A stretch of 64,000 bases of DNA from Xiphydria camelus (GCA_963678675.1 OY783194.1:7989744-8053743); one strand, 5' to 3'. Shown: positions 42,930 to 54,153, numbered from the stretch's first letter. Made by a program: numbers and translations. Notes: generated by a model not told the origin, from the letters alone.

Positions 42930-43480
42930 TTTTCGAACGAGGGGGTTTCTTTCGAACGAGGGATCGCGTCCACTTGTTGTTCCAAGAACCAGTTGCATTA
43001 GTTCATTCGGCGGGCTGGGTCTGCTGCTTCGAGTGCATGGACGTGCGTGAAAGTGACTTTAAATGGATAAAAATTTTAATAATTCAATATCCTCCCTACC
43101 ATGGACTTGCTGATTCTAACCTCTGTTGCCACAGCCCGAATACACGTTCGAGGGTTATTCCTTATTCTTTCTAGCACAGCATCGATATTATGCTGCACCT
43201 GTATTCTTCTGGGACTTCCTAAAATAATTATAAAAACTCTATATAATTCAGCCCTGACAAGTACAATCTTATCGAGCTGTACCTTATCGAGATCTTTGGA
43301 CGTAATGATTCCGAAACGTTTCTATAATGTTTTGCAATATTCGCGAATTTATCGAGAAATATATATTTCTAACATACGGTAGTGTTCACGAATATTATAA
43401 AATATCGCAGGAATGTTACAGGAAAGTTACTTGCAAAAACGTGTTTTGTGGGGTGTAAATGATGATATTTTGTAATTTCC
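42930..43480 (+). repeat. Repeat with GTTTCTTTCGAACGAGGG and downstream block
   Basis: GGGTTTCTTTCGAACGAGGG followed by a TTGTTCCAAGAACC segment also occurs at about 45530, 45730, 45985 and 50560. The following CTTTCTAGCACAGCATCGAT to GTAGTGTTCACGAATAT block recurs at 46195-46450. Confidence 0.65.
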
Positions 43481-43570
43481 ATCGTTACACCAGAGGCGAA
43501 GAAGAGATGAAATAGAAGTGAGGTACATGTACACTTCACGTTTGACAGGTCGGTATTGGCAATCGACATT
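43480..43570 (-). repeat. Arm of the GTTACACCAGAGGCGAAG foldback family
   Basis: CCATCGTTACACCAGAGGCG through TTTGACAGGTCGG matches the left arm of the complete copy at 50634. It preserves the uninterrupted terminal sequence that the Harbinger element later split in the 50634 copy. Confidence 0.7.
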
Positions 43571-43792
43571 GGATGCTCGCCATCTGGTGGCGGATCACCC
43601 CAATCATTATTAAGACGCTATGTACAAAGTACGGACAGCTGATCGTGTTTAGTGAATGAAATTTACGTGAGAATTTATAAAGTTTAAAGATATAATGAGT
43701 GGTGTAAACTTCGTAGAACGAATAAAAATATATATATAAAGTCTTATGCAGTTAGGCTACGAAAGTAATTTGAAAAAAAACATTTATCCTTG

Positions 43793-43903
43793 TGTTTTCA
43801 CGGTTTCCCAAAACCAAATGAACGCGTAGTATACATTGAAAACCTGTTTGGAAAATTAGAAAAAATAGATAAATTGAAGGCATGGCAACGTGCTACAAAA
43901 TGA
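43793..43903 (+). pseudogene. THAP-like domain fragment
   Basis: Reads CFHGFPKPNERVVYIEN then a helical KLEKIDKLKAWQRATK before a stop. The FHxFPK start and a conserved tryptophan about 30 residues on are typical of the middle of THAP zinc fingers. The cysteine pair and the C-terminal part are missing or out of frame. It is probably a transposon-derived remnant. Confidence 0.35.
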
Positions 43904-43909
43904 AACGTG

Positions 43910-44095
43910 CTACGTTAAATGAGACGTTTGAAGATAGAAAGCTGTCAAACTGATACAACCGGGTGTCACATTTTTCACATTTCTACCAATTTTTATGATG
44001 TGATTAGCATTAAGGACACGATTTCCTTCAATCACATTGCGATGGGAAGGATTTGTTTGGGCCCAATCATAAATTTCATCTACAGTTATTAACAT
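43910..44095 (-). pseudogene. Short unrecognised frame (VDEIYDWAQTNPSHRN)
   Basis: A 61-codon minus-strand frame whose composition (VDEIYDWAQTNPSHRN, NANHIIKIGRN) looks more like real protein than chance. It lies next to the THAP-like fragment on the opposite strand. I do not recognise it. Confidence 0.25.
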
Positions 44096-44212
44096 TTTTA
44101 CTATTTTCTCACAAATCGCGTGTATTTTCGAATGTTTTAGGTCTTATTCGGCGCCATATTGGTTAGGTCACGCCCCCATGTCGATTCCCAATATAAATTG
44201 AAACTTTTGATC

Positions 44213-44560
44213 AAGAGACACGGTAGTGTCTCGCGGCATGTTCATTCAAGTCGTCAGAACGACGCCGCCAGCGCTGTCGCCGCGAGCACCCGTGTATCTT
44301 TACAGGAAAAATGTCTGCCCCCTTCTCCCCTCAATTTTAACATCGAATTTTCTCAATAAATATACGGTTATAAAAAAAACTATGCTTAGTTACGCCATAT
44401 AAATCGACTATTCTCTATCGATAGAGACCAGAGTAAGTGTTGTAAGTTACATATTAACAGAGATTTTTCCTTAGCAACGCGAAGCCACGCCCCTCGCACC
44501 TCAAAAGTCGAGAATCCGATTTCTCGGGCGATATATATATGTCAAAATCTCACAAAAATT
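44213..44560 (+). repeat. Dispersed GAGACACGG-palindrome repeat, copy 2
   Basis: Same block order as 28978-29240, extended by CGCGAAGCCACGCCCC and CGAGAATCCGATTTCTCGGG. Its end merges into copy B of the 1-kb repeat. Confidence 0.7.
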
Positions 44561-45310
44561 CCGCCTGTCTTCGGTGATATTCGGCCATGGTCGGAAATGT
44601 GTACACAGATGCGGCTACACGCATACGCCATCAAAAATGTATGTGAGAGTGTGTGAGAGAATATATTCCTTGAATGTTTAGTTATTTTTCAAAATTAATA
44701 AAATATTTCCATTCGCGAAACGATTTCCCTCGCATTTTTTCGATCCTCGGACGCGCTTGTTAATAAAAAGTAAAAATTCAGTGTAATCGGAGTAGTGAAT
44801 CTCAACAGTGGTGAATGTGACAGACGCTCCGTATAGTTTATAATAATCGTTTGTATTTTTTTCGAATATCGAGATAGTGAATGGATGCAGTGGTATTCTT
44901 CTCTCCAATGCCTGTGCATCAAGAAAGGAGCAGGAAAGGAGACGGTCTCAGAAGAATTGCCATCAGATAAGTTTAATTGCCATTTGACAGCTTTAACCTC
45001 ATTTTCACACAATGGAAGGACAATATCTTTGTGTCCGTTCTATCTTTTGTTTTCAGAGTCATGCGAGCACGAGAAAAATCGAAGAAAATCAATCATCAAT
45101 ACAAGCCGTGGCAGAATAGGAGATGAAATAGAATTGGATCACAATAATCAAGTAATTACTTTATCACTATTTTTCTCTATCGATATTTTTCCTCTTTCGT
45201 ACTATTATAAGTTCCAATTTAGACACCGACCTGTCAAACCTGAAGTGTACACGTACCGCACTTCTATTTCATCTCTTCTTCGTCTCCGGTGTAACGACGG
45301 TCAATGAGGA
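44280..45310 (+). repeat. ~1-kb dispersed repeat, copy B
   Basis: Direct partner of 41740-42800, about 2.5 kb downstream. It ends in the arm ACCGACCTGTCAAACCTGAA...GGTGTAACGACGG. Confidence 0.7.
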
Positions 45311-45339
45311 ATTACTGATACCGATTAGGCAGATAAGTG

Positions 45340-46060
45340 CTGAATAACATAGTATAATACGAGAGAGGAAATATATAATTTTCAATAATTCTGTCATTAT
45401 TAGAATAGACTTGATTAACTCAGATATAGTTTTTTAATTTCTACGCTCGAGTAAGTTCAGTATATTTTAAGTAGTGAAATACTGCATATGATTATGTAAT
45501 TTACAATTTGTTACAGATTGTATACAAACCCGAGGAGGTTTCTTTCGAACGAGGGATCATCTACTTGTTGTTCCAACAAGAATCAGTTGCTTAGTTGCAT
45601 TCATTGCATTTCACAGGTCGGTATATAAATTGGTTCTTAATTTTTACGCTGAGTAAGTTCGGTATATTTTAAAAGTGAAATACTGCATATAATTGTGTAA
45701 TTTACAATTTGTTACAGATCGTTTGCGAACCCGAGGAGGTTTCTTTCCAACGAGGGATCATCCACTTGTTGTTCCAACAAGAACGAGTTGCATTCATTGC
45801 ATTTGACAGGTCGGTATTTAAATTGGTAGTATAATACTAAAAAGGAAATATATCATTTTTCTTAATTCTGTCATTATTAGAATTGGTTAACTTAGATTAA
45901 TATAATCTTAGTTTCTACGTTTAGTTAGTTCAGTATATTTTAAATTGTTTGTGTTATTTACAATCTGTTACAGATCGTATGCGAACTCGAGGGGGTTTCT
46001 TTCGAACGAGGGATCATCATCTTGTTGTTCAAAGAACCTGCTGCTTTGGTTCATTCGGCG
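45340..46060 (+). repeat. Three diverged ~220-bp tandem copies
   Basis: Each copy has AGTTCAGTATATTTTAA, TTTACAATTTGTTACAGAT and then GGTTTCTTTCGAACGAGGGA (one copy reads CCAACGAGGG). A fourth copy lies at about 50395-50625. The TTGTTACAG|AT junction looks like a splice acceptor, but no coding frame follows consistently. Confidence 0.7.
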
Positions 46061-46496
46061 ACCTGGATCTGCTGTCTCGAGTGCATGGACGTACGTCACT
46101 TTTTAAAAGGATGAATATCCTTTAATATCATCCGAACCGTAGACTTGCTAACCTCAGATTCTAACCTTTCTTGCCATAGCCTGAATATTCTTTCGAGGGT
46201 TATTCTTTACTCTTTCTAGCAGAGCATCGATATTTTGCTGCATCTATATTCTTCTGGAACTTCCTAAAATAATTATAAAAACCCTATATAATTCAGCCCG
46301 AACAAGTACAATCTTATCGGACTATACTTTATCGGGGAGATTTTTCAACATAATGATTCCGAAACGTTTTTATCGAGAAGTATATATTTCTAACATACGG
46401 TAGTGTTCACGAATATTGTAAAATATCGCAGGAATGTTACAGAAAAGTTACTTGCAAGAACGTGCTTTGTGGGGTGCAAATGGTAATATTTGTAAT

Positions 46497-46738
46497 CCAT
46501 CGTTACACTAGAGGCGAAGAAGAGATGAAAGAGAAGTGAGGCACATGTACACTTCACGTTTGACAGGTCGGTATATAAATTTAAACTTGTGATTGTATAA
46601 TACGAAAGAGGAAAAACTTATATCGATAAAGAAAAAAAAAATAAAGTAGTTACTCTATTATTTTAATGCAATTCCATTATATCCCTTATTTTTCTGCCAC
46701 GACTTTGATTGTTGATAGTGGATGGATCAACCAATAAA
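46497..46738 (-). repeat. Foldback-family left arm, interrupted by the 46739 element
   Basis: Matches 50637-50876 through GCCACGACTTTGATTGTTG and GATGGATCAACCAATAAA, where the DDE/SWIM element begins. The expected right arm is not on the other side of that element. Confidence 0.7.
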
Positions 46739-47503
46739 GGGTCTCGCCGTATTTCCATATGAAAAATGCCCCGGCACTAATTAACTTCGTTAAACCTTTT
46801 ATTTATTGCTTTTTATCCAAAATACCTCCACAACAAATTTCAGACCGCTAACTTCACGTACAAGGGAAATAGGGGGTTAACAACAATTAACGTTACTATT
46901 TTTTTTCTCTGGAACTATAAAAGATATCAAAGTCGTTCAGAAACTAAATTGTAGGTATTCGTGAGTAGTATATTATATATTTTTTCGACGGCATAAAAGC
47001 ACTATTTAAAGGTGTAAATTTAAAAAAATAGTTTTTGCAATGGAAAATTTATAACAATTGCTGGAGATACACCAACCAAAAAAATCATATAGAATCATCA
47101 ATTAGTGAGCTGTTATATAAAAAAATTTTCAAATAGTTTAATTTGGTGGAAGACGGTAAAAAAATTGAAAAACCTTTAACGCGTTCACGCCGGCGCAGCG
47201 CGGTACTCAGTGCCAGCGTGAACGTGTTAATTCATATTATATTATGTATATTTATTTATTAATTAATTATGTATGCACAATATCTATATTGTTTTATAAT
47301 ATACATAATATACAATAATGTGTACAAAAAACAATAATTCGTATGATTTACATAATCTTGGTAGATGAGTTGGTTACATCAAATATAGTGGTAAATATTT
47401 CGGCAGGTCTAACGATTTTAGATTTTTTACATTTAGCGGGTACGTGACTAATAATAAATTATAGCAGCTATATGCAAACTGCATCCTACTGTCCTACTAT
47501 TAA
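46739..47503 (+). repeat. Left TIR, with a degenerate copy of the SWIM-coding segment at its inner end
   Basis: About 765 bp. Positions 47355-47503 resemble 47560-47695, the 3' part of the transposase gene, in the same orientation (GGTCTAACGATTTTAGA is shared), so the gene end is duplicated in tandem. The middle contains the hairpin ACGCGTTCACGCC...GGCGTGAACG-type sequence near 47178-47230. Confidence 0.75.
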
Positions 47504-47521
47504 CAGACCCTGTTCATGACT

Positions 47522-48655
47522 TTAGTCATCATCACTATTCTCCTCAACGGTGGTACATAATGTGGTTACGTCAAATATATTTGTCAATATTTCGGCTGGT
47601 CTAACGATTTTAGACTTATAGCGGCTGTGTGACAAATAATAAATTATGGCAGCTACATGCGAACAGCACCCTACAGTCCTACTGCCATTAGCACAGTCAC
47701 AAGTGTATCTTAGGATACCCTTGTAGCTATTCACGTTTGTGCCGATATTCAATGTAGCACTGGTACATTTTACTATTTATATGGCGTGAACGAACTTTAA
47801 TTTTGATAATATTTTCAGAGTCCATTAAATATTCGACATTTAAAGTGTTCTCGTCATCCATTATTTCCGCGAGATAACATATTGCTTGTGACATTTGATA
47901 TGTGCCTGTAAATAGTATCTTGAGATCGTCTTCAGTAAATTCCGGAAAATCTATTAGGCATGTTGAAGAGAGTTTCATGAACGGTTTTTTACGGCGATTT
48001 AAACTTTGCGTTTCAACCACTGTTTGCAAAGTATTTTGCTGGACTGTACGCTCTTTCATATAATTAAGTATTTCGTCGGCAAATTCCCGATCAGAATTAA
48101 TCCTTTTTCCAAGAGTATTGTTTAAAAATCCAGCAATTCGGCATAAAGATTTTACTACAGGCAATAACTTGTTGTCTACTTTGTTATGTAATAATCGAAA
48201 TTTTTGGCCTATGGCTCCATGAACAGCCTCGACGACCCACCTTACCTTGGTAACCCACCGCGAAAAATTTTCTTCTTCAGTTGTTAATTGTGCACGAGAG
48301 ATTACCCTTAAGAGCGGGCATAAAAACCTTATATCCTAGATTTTCCATATTCTCTACAGCATCACGAAAACCTCGATCAACAAAGCAGAAATAACCACGT
48401 TGTAAAAGAGACTTTAATCCATTTTCTAAAAAGGTTTTCATTATAGAGGCATCATTCATTGTACCGTTGAATGGTCCTGCTATATTAACTATATAGCCAT
48501 TTTTGTTGTGCAGATGGTGAAAGGTTTACACAGTGGAACTTCTTTTTGTCCGGAATAAGATTTTCGTTGATAAGCATTATTTCGACTTTTTTCATGTCTA
48601 ACATATGTTCCATCAAATATTAATGCCAATGTAGATTTACCAATATCAAAAAGTC
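47522..48655 (-). pseudogene. DDE transposase with SWIM zinc finger, N-terminally truncated
   Basis: On the minus strand, from 48655, the frame shows FDGTYVRHEKSRN (first catalytic D), QRKSYSGQK, GPFNGTMNDASIM, then FCFVDRGFRDAVENM (second D) and KVRWVVEAVHGAIGQKF (E), the DDE_Tnp_4 pattern of ISL2EU/IS4EU-type transposases. The C-terminus has a SWIM finger, TCDCANGSRTVGCCSHV, of the form CxC...CxH, followed by an acidic tail ending at 47522. Frameshifts near 48285, 48500 and 47750 break it, and the start is missing where a foreign repeat begins at 48655. Confidence 0.75.
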
Positions 48656-49052
48656 ATTTCTCCCCTTTACAAGCTGACTTAGCATTCGAAATATAGCGGT
48701 ACCTATCTATTAGAATGTGTACTGCGAAAGACATTCGTTAATTAGACTTTTCGGGAAAGGCGCGGGGCTACAAGCTCATTAGTATCCTAGATTCACGGAA
48801 ACATACCGCCTCACCGTTGTGACTGATGGCGAGATTGACTCTAGATTAGAGAGGTACATAGATCGCGATATCGAGTGGTAAGAACCGACATGTAGAAGTC
48901 CGTTTATTGTGCGACGGAACAAGGTTGTTTAGCTATATTTTCGTTACCTATGGAATATTTTTATCGTAAATGTGTGAAGAAAAAAATCCCAGCAATAGCC
49001 AAACGTGAAAGGTTACAAGGATGTAAATACTAAGGTACACTACTTTTGATTG
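48655..49052. repeat. Foreign repeat replacing the transposase N-terminus
   Basis: CATTTCTCCCCTTTACAAGC then ATATAGCGGTACCTATCTA matches the 29907-29960 segment. The rest has no frame. Confidence 0.55.
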
Positions 49053-49059
49053 TGCTAAT

Positions 49060-49823
49060 GGCAGTAGGACAGCAGGATGCAGTTCGCATATAGCTGCTGT
49101 AATTTATTATTAGTCACGTATCCGCTAAATCTAAAAAATCTAAAATCGTTAGACCTGCCGAAATATTTACCACTATATTTGATGTAACCAACTCATTTAC
49201 AAAGATTACGTAAATTATACGAATTATTTGTTTTTTGTACACATTATTGTATATTATGTATATTATAAAACAATATAGATATTGTGCATACATAATTAAT
49301 TAATAAATAAATATACATAATATAATATGAATTAACACGTTTACGCTGGCACTGAGTACCGCGCTACGCCGGCGTGAACGCGTTAAAGGTTTTTCAAATT
49401 TTTTACCGTCTTCCACCAAATTAAACTATTTGACAATTTTTTTATATAACAGCTCACTAATTGATGATTCTATATGATTTTTTTGGTTGGTGTATCTCCA
49501 GCAATTGTTATAAATTTTCCATTGCAAAAACTATTTTTTTAAATTTACACCTTTAAACAGTGCTTTTATGCCGTCGAAAAAATATATAATATACTACTCA
49601 CGAAGACCTACAATTTAGTTTTTGAACGACTTTGATATCTTTTATAGTTCCAGAGAAAAAAAATAGTAACGTTAATTGTTGTTAACCCCCTATTTCCCTT
49701 GTACGTGAAGTTAGCGGTCTGAAATTTGTCGTGGAGGTATTTTGGATAAAAAGCAATAAATAAAAGGTTTAACAAAGTTAATTAGTGCCGGGGCATTTTT
49801 CATATGGAAATACGGCGAGACCC
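49060..49823 (-). repeat. Right TIR, mirror of the left
   Basis: Inverse of 46739-47503 with few differences, including the degenerate SWIM-coding copy at about 49060-49200 (GCAGTAGGACAGCAGGATGC). Confidence 0.8.
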
Positions 49824-49825
49824 TT

Positions 49826-49935
49826 TATTTACGAGTAAGGAGAGAGAGGCGAAATTTCAGCGGTACATGCAAAAGGATTTCTTAAAACTATTCCAACGGC
49901 TTGAGTTAATACATAGATGTAACAACATATGATTA
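49826..49935 (+). repeat. Dispersed ~105-bp repeat (partner at 56404)
   Basis: TTTACGAGTAAGG, AAATTTCAGCGGTACATGCA and GATTTCTTAAAACTATTCC match 56404-56512 in the same order. Positions 49936-50394 are AT-rich with no gene; TAACTATAGCGTAAA is tandemly doubled near 50005. Confidence 0.6.
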
Positions 49936-50394
49936 ATATTCGACTATTTCTTTTCATACCTTCTTTTTGACTTTTGAAAATGTATACTATGTAACTATAG
50001 CGTAAACTATGTAACTATAGCGTAAAACTCCAAATATAACCTGTATTGGAAAAACAAGTTGCATCATTTATTTTCAAAACAGTGTGACGTGAAAATTTGT
50101 ACACTATAGTAAATAAGTACCATATTATAAGAAAATATATATTGTTAATTTTTTTGAAATGAAGTGTACATTGCTAAATATATGAATCTAAGTGAGGTTT
50201 TATTGTAAATATTGTAAATATATTAGTTATATGATGAAATATATGTTCATGCCACAGAGTTTTCCGAAAATAGATTAAGAAAAAAAATAAAGTTTATATT
50301 ATTGTTTAATAGTTGTTGTTTATTTAGCAGATTGTTTAATCTGCTAGCACCGACTGTATTTAATTTACATTGCCAAATATGTGAATCTATAGAA

Positions 50395-50625
50395 TTAGTT
50401 AACTCAGATTAATATAGTTTCTTAATTTCTACGTAGAGTAAGTTGGGTATATTTTAAATAGTGAAATACTGAATATAATTGTATTATTTATAATTTGTTA
50501 CAGAAATAAACGTGCTGGTATCCAATTCTATCCAGAAGGACTGCAAATCGAATGCGAACCCGAGGGGGTTTCTTTCGAACGAGGGATCGTGCACTTGTTA
50601 TTCGAAGAACCAGTAGTACATTCGG
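50395..50625 (+). repeat. Fourth copy of the ~220-bp GAACGAGGG unit
   Basis: See 45340-46060; a 30-bp insertion lies between TTGTTACAG and GCGAACCCGAGG. Confidence 0.6.
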
Positions 50626-50633
50626 TTCCACAT

Positions 50634-51101
50634 TGACCGTCGTTACACCAGAGGCGAAGAAGAGATGAAATAGAAGTGAGGTAAATGTACACTTCACGTT
50701 TGACAGGTCGGTATATAAATTGGAACTTGTGATAGTATAATACGAAAAAGGAAATATATCGACAAAGAAAAAATAATAACAAAGTAGTTACTCCATTATT
50801 GTAATCCAATTCCATCGTATTCATTATTTTCGTGCCACGACTTTGATTGTTGATAGTGGATGGATCAACCAATAAATTTGATTTTTCTTCACTATCAGCA
50901 ATTAAAGTCGTGGCAGAAAAATAAGTAATACAGTGTTATTGGATTACAATAATGGAGTAACTACTTTATTATTATTTTTTGTTTATCGATAAATTTCCTC
51001 TTTTGTATTATCTATCACAAGTTTCAATTTATATACCGACCTGTCAAACGTGAAGTGTACGTGTACCTCACTTCTATTTCATCTCTTCTTCGCCTCTAGT
51101 C
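50634..51101 (+). repeat. Foldback element (GTTACACCAGAGGCGAAG family), split at its end by a Harbinger
   Basis: Arms of about 225 bp (50637-50865 and 50890-51101) are inverse copies around the centre GATCAACCAATAAATTTG. The right terminal bases continue at 54042 (TAACGATGG) after the Harbinger insertion. Confidence 0.8.
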
Positions 51102-51262
51102 TAAGGCTAGGTTCAGATGGTCGCGCGACGACGCGCGTGTGTAGCTCGTTGCCGCGCGGTGTTCTATTCAAATGGTCGCGCGTTGGTAGCGCGACAGCGT
51201 GCAATGGTCTGTTCATGATTGGCGAGTGAACGCTCTCATTTTAGTGTCGATAGTCGTGGGAA

Positions 51263-53524
51263 ATGGAAGTTGATCAGGCAATCTGTTTGTGGATCTTGTA
51301 TCGGAGGCTGAAACGTCGACGACGAAGAAGAGAAAGAAGGTACTGGGTGCATCCTGTTTTAAGTGAGAGAACCACTTTGAGTCTATACAATACCTTATAT
51401 CCAAAGCTAAGAAGACATGAAGAGAAGTTTTTTAACTATTTCCGGATGTCGATCACGTCATTTGATTATTTAATGAGCATTATTGAAAACGACTTAAAGT
51501 GCAGTGAGAATGCTATAAGATACTGCATATCGCCGAAAGAAAAAGTCATTATTACATTAAGGTAAGCTGTCAATTAATTATAGATAGTTGGCCGCATTCA
51601 GAAGACTCATCCGATGAGCATCGGCCTATCATAACATTTCCGCCATCCCAAATAATTAAGTTAAATTTGACGAAAACTGTCAATCATTTATAAGAAAAAT
51701 CATTCGAATGAGTCTGCTGAATGCGGCCAATAATAAATGTATTATTGAATGCAATAAGTCATATGCTTTTATTATAATTAATCAAACAAACAAACACATT
51801 TTTACAATCTGTCCATACTGCTTTCATCGTTATTAAACAAATCAAGTTCTTGAGATTCTGCACTAGACAATGGTGATGGTGTATATTGCGAATGCGTATC
51901 TGCAGTACCTGTTTGAGCATATGTCGTATATCCATACTGAGAGTGAGGATGATACTCAGAGTTCCGCACGGAATACTGTTGTCCTTGTGAAGCTAAGACT
52001 CTGTTTCTAGGCAGTGACTGGCGTTCCTGGGGTTGTGCGTGGTGTTGAATGAATGAAGTAGATGGCTGAATTGTTGACGACGAAAAATCATGTTGAGATG
52101 CGTTAGAAAATTGTGGAGAATTTTCCTGTACTTGCTGTCGTGCTATTAAATTATATATTTCAATTTTCAGTCTTAAACGGTTGTGCTCGGGTACTTTTTT
52201 AATTTCTTTAAATAATGAGAGGCAAAATAGTTTATCTTCATCATCTTCTGCTTTTTCTATAGGTTTTTTTTGGTTAATGCTCTTTTCTAATAATTTGGCA
52301 AAGTGTTCGTCAGCTGGATGAAGTTTAAATTTCTTTGTAGCAGGTGGATTTTCTCCCGGAGATCTGACGCTGCGATCACTGTTTCCATCAACTGATTCGA
52401 CTATGTCGTTAATATCATCATTTTGTATTTGAAAACTACTGTCGCTTGTTTTTTTTTGCACAGTAGGCTGTAAAAATGTTAACCTTTGAAAATACGCAGA
52501 AGTAGATTTCGATCCAGCTGCTGAACCAGATTTTAAAGTTTTCATTTTTTTCATATCTCTCACATACACATGTCGCAAATTCTTCCATTTCTTCTGTAGT
52601 GTTGATCCTGAAATAGAAGTAATAATATATTCTATTTGCAGGTATCTCTCAAGTGGTTGTTCGCTAGCTGAACTGCAGTATGGTTATAAAATTGGAAAGT
52701 CTACATTATCGGGTGCAATTCATCAAGTGTGCAAGGTAATATGGAAAAAGTTAAAACCACTTGTCATGAATGCACCCAGTCAAGAAAAATGGATGAAAAT
52801 AGCTGAAGAATTTGAGGAAAAGGCTTATTTTCCTAACTGTATCGGTGCATTAGACGGAAAACACGTTCGATTAATTCAGCCCCGAAACTCCGGATCTATG
52901 TACTACAATTATAAACATTTTTTTTCATTGCTGTTAATGGCTTTATGTGATGCTAACTACTGCTTCATATGGGTTGACGTTGGAGCTTACGGTAAAGACA
53001 GCGATTCAGGAGTTTTCAAAGAAAGCACCTTATACAAAAAGCTCACTGATAAGTCACTAAATATTCCTGAACCCAAATTAATACAAAATAACGACGGTAA
53101 TAAGTTACCATATGTGATAGTGGCAGATGAAGCTTTTAGTAGGATGGAAAATTTAATGAGACCATACGGTGGCAAAATGCTGCCACACGCAAAAAAAATA
53201 TTTAATTATCGTTTATCGTTAGCTAGGAGGTATGTTGAATGCACATTTGGAATTATGTGTAACAAATGGCGAATTTTGCACCGAGCCATAGACGTTAAAC
53301 TTGACTTTGCGGAAAACATTGTTAAAGCTATTTGTGTCTTGCACAACTTTGTGAGACTAAGAGATGGTACCACATATGAAGATACAATTCATGCTGCACC
53401 ATTGTCAAATATGAATAGTTCGCACACTGGGCGAGCAGTTCGAGACGCAGATAAAGTTCGAACTGCATTTACAAACTACTTTGTAAATGAGGGAAAGTTA
53501 TACTGGCAGGATGGTATGATCTGA
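51263..53524 (+). CDS. Harbinger transposase (two exons, 393 aa)
   Basis: Exon 1 is 51263-51561 (ATG, donor TTAAG|GTAAGC); exon 2 is 52642-53524 (acceptor CTATTTGCAG|GTATCT). Together they give 393 codons in phase, across TLR|YLSSG. The N-terminal part is basic and helical. The catalytic domain is of the DDE_Tnp_4 type, with CIGALDGKHVRL (D171), YVIVADEAFSRM (D262) and ARRYVECTFGIM (E299), plus the conserved KDSDSGVF segment. Length and spacing are normal for Harbinger transposases. Cutting and joining of TAA target sites is the family's known activity. The 1,080-bp intron holds the second exon of the opposite-strand MADF-BESS gene. The copy looks functional by sequence. Confidence 0.9.
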
Positions 53525-53770
53525 ACAATATTATCTTTGTAATAATTACTTCATATTGTAGTTTTAAATTAAAATGAAATAAATGTTGTACTTACCTAAA
53601 TTCTTCTTCTTTTCTTCAGTATCATCACCGTTGCAAAAAATCAAAACTAGTTGCTCCCAAGCACGTTTCTTCATTATTTTATTCGAGTATTCTTTCGAAT
53701 TCAAGTTCCATATTGCATGTCTTTTTTCGACTTCATCGATAAACAAATCGGTGTTGAAATCGTCGTCCAT
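51802..53770 (-). CDS. MADF-BESS DNA-binding partner protein of the Harbinger (two exons, 326 aa)
   Basis: Exon 1 is 53770-53596 (ATG at 53770, donor TTTAG|GTAAGT); exon 2 is 52607-51802 (acceptor TTCTATTTCAG|GATCAA). Joined, they encode 326 residues. The MADF domain spans roughly residues 8-105: FIDEVEKRHAIWNLNSKEY, KRAWEQL, then after the splice LQKKWKNLRHVYVRDMKK and AYFQRLTFL. A BESS motif lies at about 180-213 (DEDKLFCLSLFKEIKKVP), followed by a Gln/Ser-rich tail. Harbinger elements usually need a second, Myb/SANT- or MADF-like protein to bind the ends and bring in the transposase. The intron (52608-53595) encloses the whole second transposase exon on the other strand. Confidence 0.88.
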
Positions 53771-54153
53771 CTTGCAGCTTCAGGTCTAAACGCCACCAAT
53801 CGCACGGATCAACTGAACACGTCTATGCCTGTTTGTAGCGTTTCAATACGCACGATGTCGCGCGTATTTCGCGCGAGTCAAGATACCGGCGACGTGCAGC
53901 GACGATCGCGCGCAATCGCAAGAATACGCGCGATAACGCGCGACCATATAAACAACTGTATTGAATTACTCCTGACTCTATACGCAAGTAGTCGCGCGAT
54001 TTGTGGAACGCGCGTTTACGCGCGACCATCTGAACTTAGCCTAACGATGGAAATTACAAAATATCATAACTTTTCTGTATGTAACAACATATACCGAATG
54101 TCCTCTGGCAAAAACTCCTGATTTTGGATTTCCCTGACATTTGGCTGGAAGTG

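Larger units (their letters stand above)
46739..49823 (-). mobile_element. ISL2EU/IS4EU-like (Harbinger-related) element with ~765-bp TIRs
   Basis: GGGTCTCGCCGTATTTCCAT at 46739 is inverted at 49823, and the match runs inward to about 47503 on the left and 49060 on the right. Between the arms is a minus-strand DDE transposase with a C-terminal SWIM zinc finger, lacking its N-terminus. About 400 bp of unrelated repeat sequence (48655-49052) occupies that place. ATAAA/TTTAT words adjoin both ends. Confidence 0.8.
51105..54041 (+). mobile_element. PIF/Harbinger transposon, structurally intact
   Basis: TIRs GGCTAGGTTCAGATGGTCGC and its inverse (GCGACCATCTGAACTTAGCC) are flanked by the 3-bp duplication TAA (51102-51104 and 54042-54044), typical of Harbinger. 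CGCGCG words are repeated in both subterminal regions. It encodes two complete genes, a DDE transposase (+) and a MADF-BESS DNA-binding protein (-), the two-protein arrangement expected of autonomous Harbingers. No stop or frameshift was seen in either gene. Confidence 0.93.

Noticed and set aside
47178..47230. Rho-independent-style terminator hairpin (ACGCGTTCACGCC...)
   Set aside because: A hairpin inside a transposon TIR; bacterial terminators are not relevant in this genome.
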